Position numbers and translations under genes: made by a program. A stretch of 64,000 nt of DNA from Mactra quadrangularis (taxonomy: Eukaryota > Mollusca > Bivalvia > Venerida > Mactridae). How positions within the stretch are numbered: the first letter of the stretch is position 1; every line of letters begins with the position of its first letter. The stretch covers positions 44,057,570-44,121,569 of the forward strand of contig CM046294.1 of the NCBI GenBank assembly GCA_025267735.1, in the 5' to 3' direction. Shown one piece after another: positions 36,401-47,824 of the stretch. Under the pieces are notes generated by a model, which ran no database searches, was not told the origin of the DNA, and was given only the letters and a program-made list of their open reading frames with translations.

Positions 36401-39042
36401 CGTTTAACAAACATTACCGGCTCTAAGGTGGAGAATGCAACAAAATCTTACAAAACCAAAACAAATTAAGTTCCTTCAGCCCTTATACTATGATATAAAT
36501 AATGCTGCGAAAATACTTGACTTTACACCATGAACAGTGTTCAATGTTGTCTGTAATTTTAAGTTTATGTGGGAAATGTGTATTACCAAAAATGCATATT
36601 AAGTTATTAACGCTTCTTTAAATAGCGAAGTGTATTTAATCCAAACGACTAAAACAAATCCCGAGCAGATTTATTTAGGGAATCTTTATGAAAGGTTTAA
36701 CAACTGGCTCACTCGAACTTTTATCAAAAACCCTCGATTTTTTAGCTATAGCAACTTTTACTTCACCTGTTGTGGTAGGAACAACTTCTGGAGTTCCTTG
36801 ACACATTTGTGTGACCATACGTCCAGTTAGTTTTACATAACCGATCTGAAATGTGTACATCAATTTTGATTATTGTGGTGCTACGGCATTTAACGCAACA
36901 AAATTAGTCAATTTTTTACTTTATAATGAATCTTGAATCAAGCATATACGGTTCACTGACAGTGCCCTTCTAAAAGTTTGTGAACAAACATAATTTAAAT
37001 AACAAAATTAACTGATCATGCATAACATAAGTGATTTTAATTTGGTCAATATTTATTCATGTAAACATAGTTTCAGTTTGCAGCATAATTATGTAAATAA
37101 ATTAACTAATGTTGATTTTGTAAATTGCTCTGATGGCAAGACCCTCATCGAGCTTATTCAACAACTTTGGTCCATCCATGGTTTGCATGACGTCGTCGAT
37201 TGATGGAATCTTGTGATTAACCCGACTTGCAACTTCATTTGATTAACCATGACCGTTTAAGCAATATTTTATTGACTTAAGCAACAATTTAATCGATTCT
37301 AACATTTTAATTCACCGTCATTTCGTTCAATTTCGTTAAACCTTATTTACGCGTTTTAGTCATACTGAGTTGGGAGAACCTGTGTTCGCTAATTGACATT
37401 GATATTTGGCTACAAAAAGCCAATAATTGTCTTACTTGAATGATTATAGCCTAGATAAAACTCAAAAACAATAATAGCAGTTCCATACCCATTTTCTGTA
37501 CACAAATGAACATAATATTCGTGAAATTACAAATTTACACATTCTACGCATTATAGCAGACGAGTCGTGATGTGACCAGATAAAAAATAGTTCAAAAATG
37601 ACTTGTTGCTTAAATTTTTGTGAATCAGTATGTCATATTTTCTCGGCAAATATCTTAGATTCAAAGCAAGATAAATTAAAAATCACGCAAAATTGTGACC
37701 ATAGAAACTTTTTCTTTTTTGCAACGAATTCTTACGCGAACCGATATGTTGCGTTGTCAAAGGGAATCAACTGCGATAAAATTTGTAAGATACCCTGAAG
37801 ATTACTCTCCCTTATTTACGTAAAAGCTATTAAAATAACAGACGAATTTTAGGCATTAAGATTGTTGTTTTAGGTCTGAGATTGTGCGATATTCTAATGG
37901 AGCTTGGCAAAAATTCTTGATTCAACCATTTAGATTATGTTTGCTGCAATATTCACGTTTCTAACAAATCACGTTACGGCTACAGAATACTAGTAACTAA
38001 ATAAATAAAAGAGCTACATATTTGCTATTCTGTTCGATATAGTAGGCCTAACCGACCCAATTTATTTGTTCAGGGGTAAGTTAGCAATTCAAGTGATTGA
38101 ATAAATTCAAGTCATCGCCTACCTTGTGATTCACTAATATTGCTGTCCAACCGTTCTGTGACAGAGAAACCTTCTGTTTACAGGAAAACTCATGCATATG
38201 ACCTGTTGTAATAAAAGTGAATTAGGAATGCATTAAGATTTTAACACAGACCGTTAGCTCGATACTCTAATTCATATACATGTACATGTATAATAAATAG
38301 GGTTAGGGTTATTATATATGAATCAGAGTATCATCGAGCTAACGGCCTGTTGATTTTAATATCTAGGTGTAATTTATGAAGTTGCCCGTTCATTGACTTT
38401 ACTAGTTGCGAATTATCTATCTATCCATCACAATTGGATGTCTTTTTTAAAAATGTGCTGAAATTGTGTTATCAGGGTCCACTTATATCACATGGATCCC
38501 TTAATTGCAAACCCTATGCGTAGGTAAGAAACATTAACTGTACAATTGTCGTGTATTTTGTATTTTAGGTTTTCAACTAATGCACGTCCAACGAATGTAC
38601 AGCTATCATCCCAGGTAATCAGGTTACTGGTATCTATGTATCTCCCTGGAGAGTTTATTAACATAATTGTTGCTCTTGATTTTAGTACAATAAAACAAAT
38701 TTCAACAGAAAAATTATCGTATGAAAACCGTTTATTACTCGGTTTTAAAACTTTTATCAACACGTAAAAGTTGTAAACTACAGACTGTGAGACCGTCTTC
38801 ACTTTACTGCTGGACGCTGACGTCGCTGACGTCGCAGGCTCGAGTCTCACATGAGGTTTTATTTCAGTGTTTACAGTTTGAAATTTAATTGAATTAAACT
38901 GAACCATACCTATAATATTTGAGGAGATATCCATGGAAACATAAATTGGTGTATCTGCGGCATAACTACACAGACATTCATAATCAGCTTGACTAAACTT
39001 GAGCCCAGCACACAATAGTAATATCAGACCAGGGACCAGCAT
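33491..39042 (-). CDS. Secreted mucin-like C-type lectin with N-terminal Cys/SH3-like domain
   Basis: Seven exons on the minus strand: 39042-38910, 38202-38123, 36845-36767, 36237-35659, 35100-34825, 34096-33941 and 33576-33491 (TAG), giving 462 residues. Residues 1-19 are a signal peptide, cleaved probably after SQA. Residues 20-90 form a small Cys domain (ECLCSY, HEFSCKQ, NGWTAI, KIGYVKL, QMCQGTPE), the kind of SH3-like cap I recall on some mollusc lectins. Residues 98-290, almost all one 579-bp exon, are Thr/Pro/Ser-rich with PTTKAPTTAIPTTKV-type repeats, suiting O-glycosylation. Residues 292-434 are a C-type lectin domain (GSCYEL, AEKNC, VWTGLNDR, EDC, WDDVDC, WICRY). The Ca-site EPN/QPD motif is replaced (NWMPGRKSN) and WND reads WDD, so classical sugar binding is doubtful. 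A 27-residue tail follows. An AATAAA lies 16 bases past the stop. Role in immunity or mucus is inferred. Confidence 0.85.
34174..34570. mobile_element. MITE of a 9-bp-TSD family (copy 1, 397 bp) in a lectin intron
   Basis: Starts CAATCTCCGTAAACAGAG and ends GATCGGGATTTAATCAGATTG; the terminal CAATCT is inverted at both ends. The exact 9-mer GCTAAAAAC flanks it at 34165-34173 and 34571-34579. Inside, GGTCACGTCGAGATGA and TGTCGACCAATCAATGC are shared with the copy at 41913. Confidence 0.82.
35659..36237 (-). repeat. Coding minisatellite in the lectin mucin exon
   Basis: The 3' part of this exon (about 35690-35910) is built from near-identical units encoding PTTAIPTTKVPTTKA, about 45 bp each with 30-bp variants. 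Such coding arrays change length readily between individuals. Confidence 0.85.
38232..38363. mobile_element. Foldback element next to a lectin splice acceptor
   Basis: TTAAGATTTTAACACAGACC-GTTAGCTCGATACTCT on the left is mirrored by AGAGTATCATCGAGCTAACGG-CCTGTTGATTTTAA on the right. The short loop contains AGGGTTAGGGTTA. It lies about 30 bases from the acceptor of lectin exon 2. Confidence 0.75.
38600..38662. repeat. Relic related to the SINE region at about 62.56 kb
   Basis: AATCAGGTTACTGGTATCT and ATCTCCCTGGAGAGT match the order ATCAGGCTACTGGTATCT and ATCTCCATGGAGAGT at 62565-62608. It lies inside the open frame that extends lectin exon 1. Confidence 0.55.
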
Positions 39043-39454
39043 TGTTCCACCTGTAAATACACAATTATAAAAAGCAAGTGCACATGCATAATAACTTAAG
39101 TTTCATGGAAATTGGAGAACCTTGGTCAACTTCGTTAACAATCGGTCTAAGCTCGGATGTGGTGCTAGCAATACATTGGATGGTAGGCTCTAATGCAATA
39201 TCTATTGATGTCAACGTCATTAGTGATTAAACAGCACGAATAAAATCACACTTTCATTATAGTACATTTATTTATTCTTACTCTAGTTTGATTGGGACTA
39301 CAGCACACTATTTCGCCACTGTATATTAATTATCCTTCATTTAAAATTATTATCAATCAATTATTGTTTAATTCCTTGCGCAATTTTTATTTTTACGGAT
39401 GTTGTATTACTTTTTAACCCTGCGTGGTCAGTTATGATCCGCTAAAAAAACCTG

Positions 39455-39659
39455 CAGTGTGTTCAGTAACGACTGTTAGCGAACGTTACAGGTACGGGAC
39501 AACTAAACCCGTAGACAACCCAACCCGTGCATTACTCAACTCAAAATAGGGTCAACTCAAACCGTTCGTGTGTTATTGAGTTTTCTCGGGCTGAGTTGTT
39601 TTTGTGTTGAGTTGTCCCGACGGAACGTTTCAGAACGTTCGGGGAAATTGAACACGCTG
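39455..39659. mobile_element. Short TIR element (205 bp)
   Basis: CAGTGTGTTCA at the left is mirrored by TGAACACGCTG at the right; further in, CGGGACAACTAAAC is mirrored by GTTGAGTTGTCCCG, and GCGAACGTT by AACGTTC. No TSD is evident. Confidence 0.6.
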
Positions 39660-40169
39660 CTGTATTGTCAGCAGACATGACAAAATGAACCACGGATTTC
39701 TAGTATAGGTACATGTATAACATTATTGTCTAGATGTTGATAAGAGACATGATTGGTGATATGTGAACTTTTCTTTTTGCTTAAAGTCGTAAAATAGTTA
39801 AACAAGTTAGCTGCGACAATCTGTCATTTTTAAACTTAATACATGTATATATTAGCCTCACTTTTCTTAGTAAAAGAACAGAGCAAGAAGTGATATTTTA
39901 AGTATTTACTAGTGAGAGTCAAACGGAAAACGAAGAATAATGAAAAACAAAATGTTGTCGTACCTGCTATCTGTGAAAGTACTATTAATGTCAATCACGT
40001 GATCATTTTAAAGTCAAGTGTTATCATAACAAATTTGTAAGGTCATTTTTTGTGCTAGTCTGTTTGAAAATCAAGTAAGGAACCGTAGTAGACGAATTAT
40101 CTTAAAGTATATATTCCTCCTCTGCGGTCAATTGGAAAACTAGTTAAAGTACTAGGCGACGGACAACTG

Positions 40170-40317
40170 CACTATATGCATGATTAAGAATCAATGATAA
40201 GACCGTAGAAATTATTTCATGAGTAAAACTCCACGAAAGTATGCCCCGCTCAGGAATCGAACACACGACCACTCGATAATTAATTTAACTTGCGTGCTAC
40301 CAACTGAGCTGAGCTAT
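40170..40317 (-). repeat. SINE head fragment
   Basis: Shares AAATTATTTCATGA, CTCCACGAAAGTATGCCC and the tRNA-like head (TGCGTGCTACCAACTGAGCT) with the SINE at 23005-23305. Confidence 0.65.
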
Positions 40318-41289
40318 TTTTTCATAAGGAATCAAAATTTTTTACTTCATTTCGCCACGCGTATAGATCTACGTCACGATGATAATAATTGCTATATCAC
40401 CGTCTCATTTCGCAAGAGGAGGATTACATTGTACAAGCATAGTTTTGTAGTCTGCACGCCAGACTGTTGGTGCAATTTTAAACCCCCAGTCGAAATTATT
40501 TAAAGCCATTAAATAAACAACAATTACAAATGGCATTATTTCATAATACCTGACCAGACAGCTCTGGTAAAGTGAATTAATTAATTTGCAGTGAGATATC
40601 AATTTTCAAAATTTCAATTGTGCAAAAATATCAATAATGTTTGAAATGTGAGTACCGGCTTTTACAAAGAAATAAAAGATAGGAATCGCTGTCCAGCTGT
40701 TACAGAGAAATACGAATTCCACTCGAGATTCTCACAAAACCCCATCGAAAAAATAACAAAAAATAAACAAAAGTTTTATTTCCAAGTGTCATATTTTGAA
40801 GATAATGTTAAACACCACGTGGTTGCCTCGTCTTTTGGAAATCAATCAATCGGAACGACTCGGTACTTGTCGCCACAAACTCAGCTGGAAATTGACCGAT
40901 AGCTTCCGAATGTGACCGAATGTTTCCGAATGATGTGGTAATATTACTCATTATTTATTTGTAAATTACCGCAAACCATATGTCGTTAAACTCCCAGCTG
41001 TTGGAAAACGTTAATAAAAAACGGGAAAGAATTCAAAACGGTTACGATGGTTACGCTAGAGTAAGTTTGTGTAAAAAAGAAAGTTTGTACGAAATAAATC
41101 TATAATGCTTAAATTGCATTAGTTGCGGAAAGTCGGATTTTAACCTAGTGAGAAATGAGTAAGTTTTTTTGTTGTAATAAAGTTAAAACTGTGCAATTAT
41201 TATTTTTAAACTATATTTTGTAAACTGTAAAGCTTATTTTTTGTTATTTGCTTTAGTACATAAAAATGTTAATATATTATATAGGGAAT

Positions 41290-41352
41290 CAATCTGATTA
41301 AAACCCGATCTAAAATTTTCCGCTCGCCTACTCGCTCTGTTTACGGAGATTG
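41290..41352. mobile_element. 63-bp miniature copy of the 9-bp-TSD family
   Basis: Consists only of the two ends joined (CAATCTGATTAAAACCCGAT and TCTGTTTACGGAGATTG), inverted relative to the copy at 34174, flanked by the exact 9-mer ATAGGGAAT at 41281-41289 and 41353-41361. Confidence 0.85.
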
Positions 41353-41912
41353 ATAGGGAATTAAACGGTTATTAATTAATAAAATCTATTTATGTTACAT
41401 AGTTTGTTTAATAAATTGGGCAAATTAAGATCATCATAATCAATGATTGAAATAAATAGCAGGAAATATTAGCGAAATGGTGTAGATATAGCGACCAATT
41501 TCTTCTCAAATACATGTCAAGTATTTACGATTTAAAAGTCATAAAACTCACACGATTTTGCAATAAACAAGGCATTCCTTATGGCGGAACTTTACGGTAG
41601 TATGATATTTGCCATAAATAAAAACTTAAAATCTCGTTCTATTAATTATTTTTTTGTATTCAAAATCATTGTAAAGAATGATTAAAACATCGCGCATTTG
41701 TTTGCACTGGACAGTGTCTGTGATAGCTTGTTCACATTGACTGAGGGAAGAGATGTATTGTAAATACCATTTATAGTATGTTAACATTAGCCGCAATGTA
41801 GATACTAATTAAACAATGTAATGAAATGAGACAGCGGACTGACAATACTCACTCAAACCCAATCTCTATCTTGCACCATACTCTTGCCAAACCTTGACAT
41901 CAGCTGGTTTAC

Positions 41913-42297
41913 CAATCTCCATCAACAGATATCCTAAAGACCGTTGTCTTATAGGATCGTCTGACATCGCACAAAGGGTCACGTCGAAATGACCTTTTTG
42001 TCGACCAATCAATGCCTAGCATTCATCCAGACGAAGCACTATTAATGGCATTGTGATTTGGTAATTTCTACTTCAAACCGAGTGGTGCGAGCTAATTTGA
42101 CTGTAGTGTTATCTATCGCAGGCTGGATTGGACGTCACATGGTTGATGCAAACATGGTACTGAGCAAAATGATTGCGTCATAAATCATATAAAAACAAAT
42201 GTCAGCTGAATATGTCTCTTACAACGAAGTAGCCAGACCTTTAATTAGCGAGGTGGCAAGCGAAGAATTTTAGATCGGGTTTTAATCATGCAGATTG
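41913..42297. mobile_element. MITE of the 9-bp-TSD family (copy 3, 385 bp)
   Basis: Starts CAATCTCC, ends with TAGATCGGGTTTTAATCATG and CAGATTG. The TSD is CTGGTTTAC at 41904-41912 against CTGGTTTGC at 42298-42306, one mismatch. Internal blocks match 34174-34570. Confidence 0.78.
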
Positions 42298-42382
42298 CTG
42301 GTTTGCAAGAACGCAATAAGGCATACACGCCGTACATTTGTATTCAATCTTAATGACATGAAGTGTACAAGTATGCTCGTAC

Positions 42383-42872
42383 TAGGGGTGTAACAATACG
42401 GTAAAAAGGGTATTGCAATATATTGCAATATGCAAAATCCGTATTGCAATATATTGCAATACGTATCGTTTTTTTAGACAGACATGTAAAGCACGAATTA
42501 ATGCATGTGCATCGTCTTAATTCGATCAGCATAACATGCATAGGTGTATGTTCAAATGATCTTTATTCAAATGTTTACTGGAGTAAAATGGTCTTTATGT
42601 TAGAAAAATGAGTACTATGAAACGGAATTTTGAAAATGTTTTTCCTCTCATTTGACTTAAAGTTTATCCTTTTAGGCACAGTAAGATGCTTGCAAGAATT
42701 CAACACATTTTAATACTAATTTAAACATTTAACTTTTAGATTTTGTTCAAAATAAACAATGTGACATATATATAACTACAAAAACCGGTTCGAGGAAAAA
42801 CGAACCGGTTAAAAACCGTTATAATTCGTATTGCAATATTAACCGGTATATCGGTTAACCGTTACACCCCTA
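42383..42872. mobile_element. hAT-type non-autonomous element (490 bp)
   Basis: The ends TAGGGGTGTAAC and GTTACACCCCTA are inverted repeats, flanked by the exact 8-mer GCTCGTAC at 42375-42382 and 42873-42880, as expected of hAT transposition. Near the ends are repeated TATTGCAATA blocks and ACCGGTT/AACCGGT. Confidence 0.87.
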
Positions 42873-43753
42873 GCTCGTACACCCGCACACTACTCATCAA
42901 CTACGATAACCTATTGTACTCTGGTTTTCATCCTAAATAACCTCTACCACATGTACGTAAATGTCCTATGTCAAACATGTAACTATTCTCTCAATGTGTC
43001 AAAACAACAAAATGAAAATATAAAAAAAGACCAAGGTTCGTTCGAGTACAAACTCTAAATTTATTCTTGAACCTACGTGAAAGGAGGGTTTTCTAAAAAT
43101 ATTCCTGAAAATGTTTCCAGTAAATGTCAATCCTTGAAGCATTTAATGACATATCCGTGTGCTTTATCACGTACGATAAAATTCCCCCAGAAAATTATAC
43201 GACGATTTTTTTAGTCATATAATCATGAAAATATTCATGACTCAGAATTTATTTCTTTTATTCTGTTTCTTAGAAAAATGGCTTATGGCCTATGTAGGCG
43301 GGGTAAAGTGCGCGTGAACTACAATAATTATTCTACATAATAAAAGCCATCCTCTTAAGTTTATGGCATCTGCATTGAAATAATGAATACAGAACCCATT
43401 TTGGTTTTTTTCATATATTTAGAACAAATAAAACCACCTATAACTACCATTTCTAAAATTTTTCAGTACTTGACTCCATTTACTTTAATCATCTGCAAGC
43501 CAATTCAGTCGGAACCAACAGTCCTCTTACCCACAGTATAAGAGTACACTGATTTTAGATAAGTGATTATAATCCCTAAACCAATTCAAAGAGTAATTCA
43601 ATTACATCTATTTAAGCAATTAAGTGTTTTTCTGCCGTCAGCTGGCGGCGACATTTGTACATATTATTTGAATATGGAATGTAAATAACCAAATAAAGCA
43701 TCTAACATAGCGAGAATATTTATTCAGTCATGCACATATAACACAAATATGTA

Positions 43754-44236
43754 CAATGCTCTCAAAAAGTCCTTGGACACAATCATGTTTTAAGATAAAT
43801 CGTTTCAAAAAAGAAGAAAAAATCATCACCACCATCATCATCATCACCATCATCACCATCGTCATCATCATCACCACCCCACCATCAACACCATCATCAT
43901 CATCATCACCATCATCATCATCACCACCATCATCATCATCATCACCATCATCACCATCGTCATCATCATCACCACCCCGCCATCAACACCATCATCAACA
44001 CCACCACCACCATCATCATTATCATTATCATCATCATCATCATCAATATTATTAATGTTATTATCATTATTGTTATTATTATTGTAATTATTATTATTAT
44101 TATTATTATCATTATTATTATTCAAACAATAAGCTTTAATTACAGTAAAAGTAAATTTACTTTTAAATATATTGCGGTATGCATGATCATTTTTTTTCTC
44201 AAACTTCCATTGTCTAGAAACTTTTGGAGGGTACTG
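43754..44236. mobile_element. Tc1/mariner-type MITE enclosing an ATC/ATT microsatellite
   Basis: The left end CAATGCTCTCAAAAAGTCC and the inverted right end CAGTACCCTCCAAAAGTTT are related TIRs, each next to a TA (43752-43753, 44237-44238). The inside is almost wholly microsatellite and no transposase is present. Confidence 0.75.
43823..44122 (+). repeat. ATC then ATT microsatellite
   Basis: About 235 bp of ATC/ACC triplets, including a duplicated block around CACCCCNCCATCAACACC, grading into ATT repeats after about 44045. Open frames of Ser/His or Asp/Asn here are artefacts. Confidence 0.95.
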
Positions 44237-45577
44237 TATATCATGTTCTCTCTCTGATATCTTAGAACTGTATTAATTACCAGGCGACAATTGTCATAAT
44301 GGGATCTTTACTTATATTTTCTTCTCTTGTTTAAAGCTACGCACTCACAGATTGATCCAAATTTTCTAATATTTTGAAATAAACTGTCAGAGTCTAAAAT
44401 TGTGTTGAGAAAAATGAATAATAGTTATTAGGAATGTCCGAATATCCGAACATACGAATGTATTCGGATGACTGAACTGGATATCCGGATTGTATTGTGA
44501 ATTTTGCTCCGGCTGACATCGCTTACAAATACATGTATTTTAATGCAAACTTATCTAAACTGTTGCTGACAGGATACGTTTTTATACGTAAAATCACAGT
44601 CTTTTACAGTTGTTTGCACAAAAATTGTCATTATCAGAACAATGTTTAACTGCTTCCAAAATGAGTCTATGAGATTTTTGAGATTGTTAGAAAAGTAGAT
44701 ACTTAAGTTGAAATCTGTGAACAAGCACCTTTAAAGTATTTTGTAGACGCTACAAGAATATTTTTGACTCGAAGTTTTTATCTTGACAAAGAAATAAATC
44801 AATACAAGATCTATGATATTATTTATGTCTGAACATATTCATATCACTTATGACAGAAATTTTACCCTCTGATGTGAAGCAGGGACGGACTTTAGCGAAT
44901 TGTACTCGGGGTTTTCCGTTCAAATACAAGTAACATTATACTCAGGTTACGGAATATCTCGAATATTTACGATTGGGTCTATTCGGAACACCTCGGTGAT
45001 TGCTGTGCTACACAATCGTCAATTTACGGAATCACCCGAGTGGTTTTCCGAATTGATTTGGTCAAGGATACAATTACTCGGCAATTTCCGTGACCTGAAA
45101 AATATATCTTTGGTCCAATCGTGACTGTTTTCATTGGACAAACTCAATCGAGTTCAGAGTGTCACGGACTGTGAATCGACAGTCTCCGGTAGTTTAATAT
45201 ACGATCGGGTTTGTCAAGTCACGGAAATACCCGAGTTGCTACGATTCGATCATCGGAGCTCTCCGCCATTAGTTCATTGAGAGTAGCGGAAAGTACCGAA
45301 GATGTTCGGTAAATATGTCCGTACCTCGGATTGAGGACTTTTGCAAGGCATTGCAGAATGGCTACACCCCTGGATTAACACAGCGTTACATGATTATTTC
45401 AAATTGGTGTAATTTACTACACGAGACAAATTTTCCCAGAAGATATTGTTTCTTTACAGTAAAACTTGAGGAAAAATGAATCCATCGGAAAACCTAAAAT
45501 TTTCTAAAATCCGAGCTATTCTTTTGGGACAATTTTGGACAATTTTGCGCATTTCAGAAATACATGTATGCAAATAC

Positions 45578-45745
45578 AGTAAAGTTTCACTACTAAGACT
45601 ATCAAAAAATCTTTGATCTTAATGACAGAATGGTCTTAAAACAGGGACATTTTTTGTCAGATTTAACATTTGTGACTAAATTATCGTCAAAAATTACACG
45701 ATATTACAATAAGGGTGGTCTTTACAGTGAAATTCTATGTGCATT
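45578..45745. repeat. Repeat resembling 57761-57940
   Basis: Both begin ACAGTAAAGTTTCNCTANTAAG and contain a second, inverted GGTCTT-type arm. Possibly a short TIR element; no TSD could be fixed. Confidence 0.4.
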
Positions 45746-46699
45746 GACTCTAGGCGTTCGTCTTACTCAGGGTATACTGTATTATGACGTGATTCACTGA
45801 CTGCAAGTGTGATCATTATCCTTCTTAATATAATGTATACTTAATCTAACAGCTAACGTGACATTTGTGCTTCACGTAATTATTTGGAATATAATTTGTC
45901 CTTATTAATTTTTGGACTGAAAACTTATACTCTTACTTGATATGCTAAATTATTCCCAGATTCAATTCATTGACAAATATGGTACAAGTGTAAAGTGTAA
46001 ATTGACCAAAGACTTAATATATTACATGCTCCAGAAACTGCACCATACATGTATTTTAACTGATCTAATGCACAGGTAACCATCGCATTACAAATCACCA
46101 AAATATCATTAATTTTTACTAAAAAATGCTCCAGTTAGCATAAAAACACCAAATACAAAAGTTCCAGCCAAAAGCCAAAATTTTGTTTCTGGAAAAATAT
46201 AAGGTATTCGATTTTAGCGCTAAACCATAGGGGAATGGGTGTTTTGTCTTGGAAAGGCGACCGGTCACATCTCTTCCGAGTAAAATTCAGAAGGATTTCA
46301 TTAAGTTAGAAAACCATATTTTATTAAACAAAATGTTGGCTTACGGATACGATGCGCAACTAAATGATCTAAAACGGTGTGTAATTTTTGTCTCCGATCA
46401 AAAGCTTTACTAAACTTATTTGTGTGACGTAATTGTCACGTTATCTATGGTATTAAGTATACATGTAAAAGTTTTAGGATGGAAAAGGTTAATGGTCACC
46501 AGATTTTGTTGTTATTATGTTGTTATGATATTTGTATGAATGTAATAAGATTATGAATTATTTATATACATTCTAGGAGTGGAACTATGAACCCAGGGAA
46601 TATACATGACAATACGTTTGATTTTCAATACATACAGATGCAGGTTGGTTTTTAAAGTTTTTATTTAAGCTTTTGTTTGGGGGGGAATCGTCACCTAAC

Positions 46700-46850
46700 C
46701 GCCTCTGTGGTAGAGTAGTTAAGATGCTAAGACAAAATCGCCCCCACTGTCTTGGAGTCAAGATTAACTAATGACCATGTCTAATTTTTATGACAATTTA
46801 TTCTGAATACCACTCACTTAAAATCACTCTATTTACCAAGAGTTGTGGAT
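46700..46850 (+). repeat. tRNA-related SINE fragment
   Basis: The head-like CCTCTGTGGTAGAGTAGTTA-AGATGC is followed by degenerate sequence. It lies next to the minus-strand SINE at 46880. Confidence 0.45.
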
Positions 46851-46879
46851 TCGACCCAAGCCACTGACCATGTCTTTAG

Positions 46880-47108
46880 TAAAGTCTTTTTTTAATTGGG
46901 TTTTAACGTCGTATTCAACACATATTTAGGTCATATATACGACGGCCAGCTTTTCCTACTATAGTTTTTCTGGACACTTCTATCACCAGTACTAACTTAC
47001 CCTACCACGAGGCTGACAACTAATGTATAGGGTATGACCTACCGCGACCGGGCTCGAACCCACGATCTCCGAAGTCAGACATGCTAACCACTACGCCACG
47101 ACCGAGGC
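46880..47108 (-). repeat. tRNA-derived SINE with well-kept head
   Basis: On the minus strand the head reads GTCGTGGCGTAGTGGTTAGC (box A) and GTGGGTTCGAGCCCGGTC (box B), correctly spaced. The body continues to about 46880 with GGGTTTTAACGTCG-type sequence at its far end. The head lacks a paired acceptor stem. Confidence 0.75.
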
Positions 47109-47824
47109 GTTTAGCATGTCTTTTATGATCTTGTATAGGCCTATAATTAAGTATCTAATGACGTCTGCCCATCCCCACGATTTAGCATACTTTGTTATAA
47201 TTCACATGAATCCATGTGACACTACAGGGTATCCATTGGTCACTTGTGTGTCATGTTTATTTCAGTTAGTGATATTATAAGAGGATTTTATCAGGAATAA
47301 CAAAATACATGTATTACAAACCATAGGCGATAGGTTTCATTTCACAGTGAAAAAATATAGGACTTAATAGCAAAATAGTTTTCATAAAGCGGCATCTTCC
47401 CTCTCAATTTAAGTAAGTGGGAATTAAAAATCAGCAAAAACACATAATTTTCCAATACTAATAGTGATTTTTGTAGTGGAACTTTACTTGAATGATGCTT
47501 TCTACAAAAATAAACACAATTAGCATAGAATTTTCCGCCATTTTTATTCGCATCGGAAGTTAAACGAGAAGTACTGGATCCACGTGAGCGTAGTTTAAAG
47601 AACGATAAACGGGTATACAAATTCGTACTCTCGTCTCGGATTAAAAATGGCAGCTGAGCTTTTTTGTGGGTTTAAAAGTACAAAAAAACACAATTAAACC
47701 GAGTGGATACATGGATAAAAATAACGGCTGATTTAACTTGTGGTTAATTCAGTAAAAGAAATCAACTTTTCAAATGAAAATAAGTGCCTGAGGAGCGAGT
47801 GATGACTGAGGAAATATGACGGGG

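Noticed and set aside
43756..44055. Open frame of Ser/Pro then His repeats
   Set aside because: It is translation of the ATC microsatellite inside a MITE.
46990..47110. tRNA gene on the minus strand
   Set aside because: Box A and B are good but there is no 7-bp acceptor stem and the sequence runs into a SINE body.
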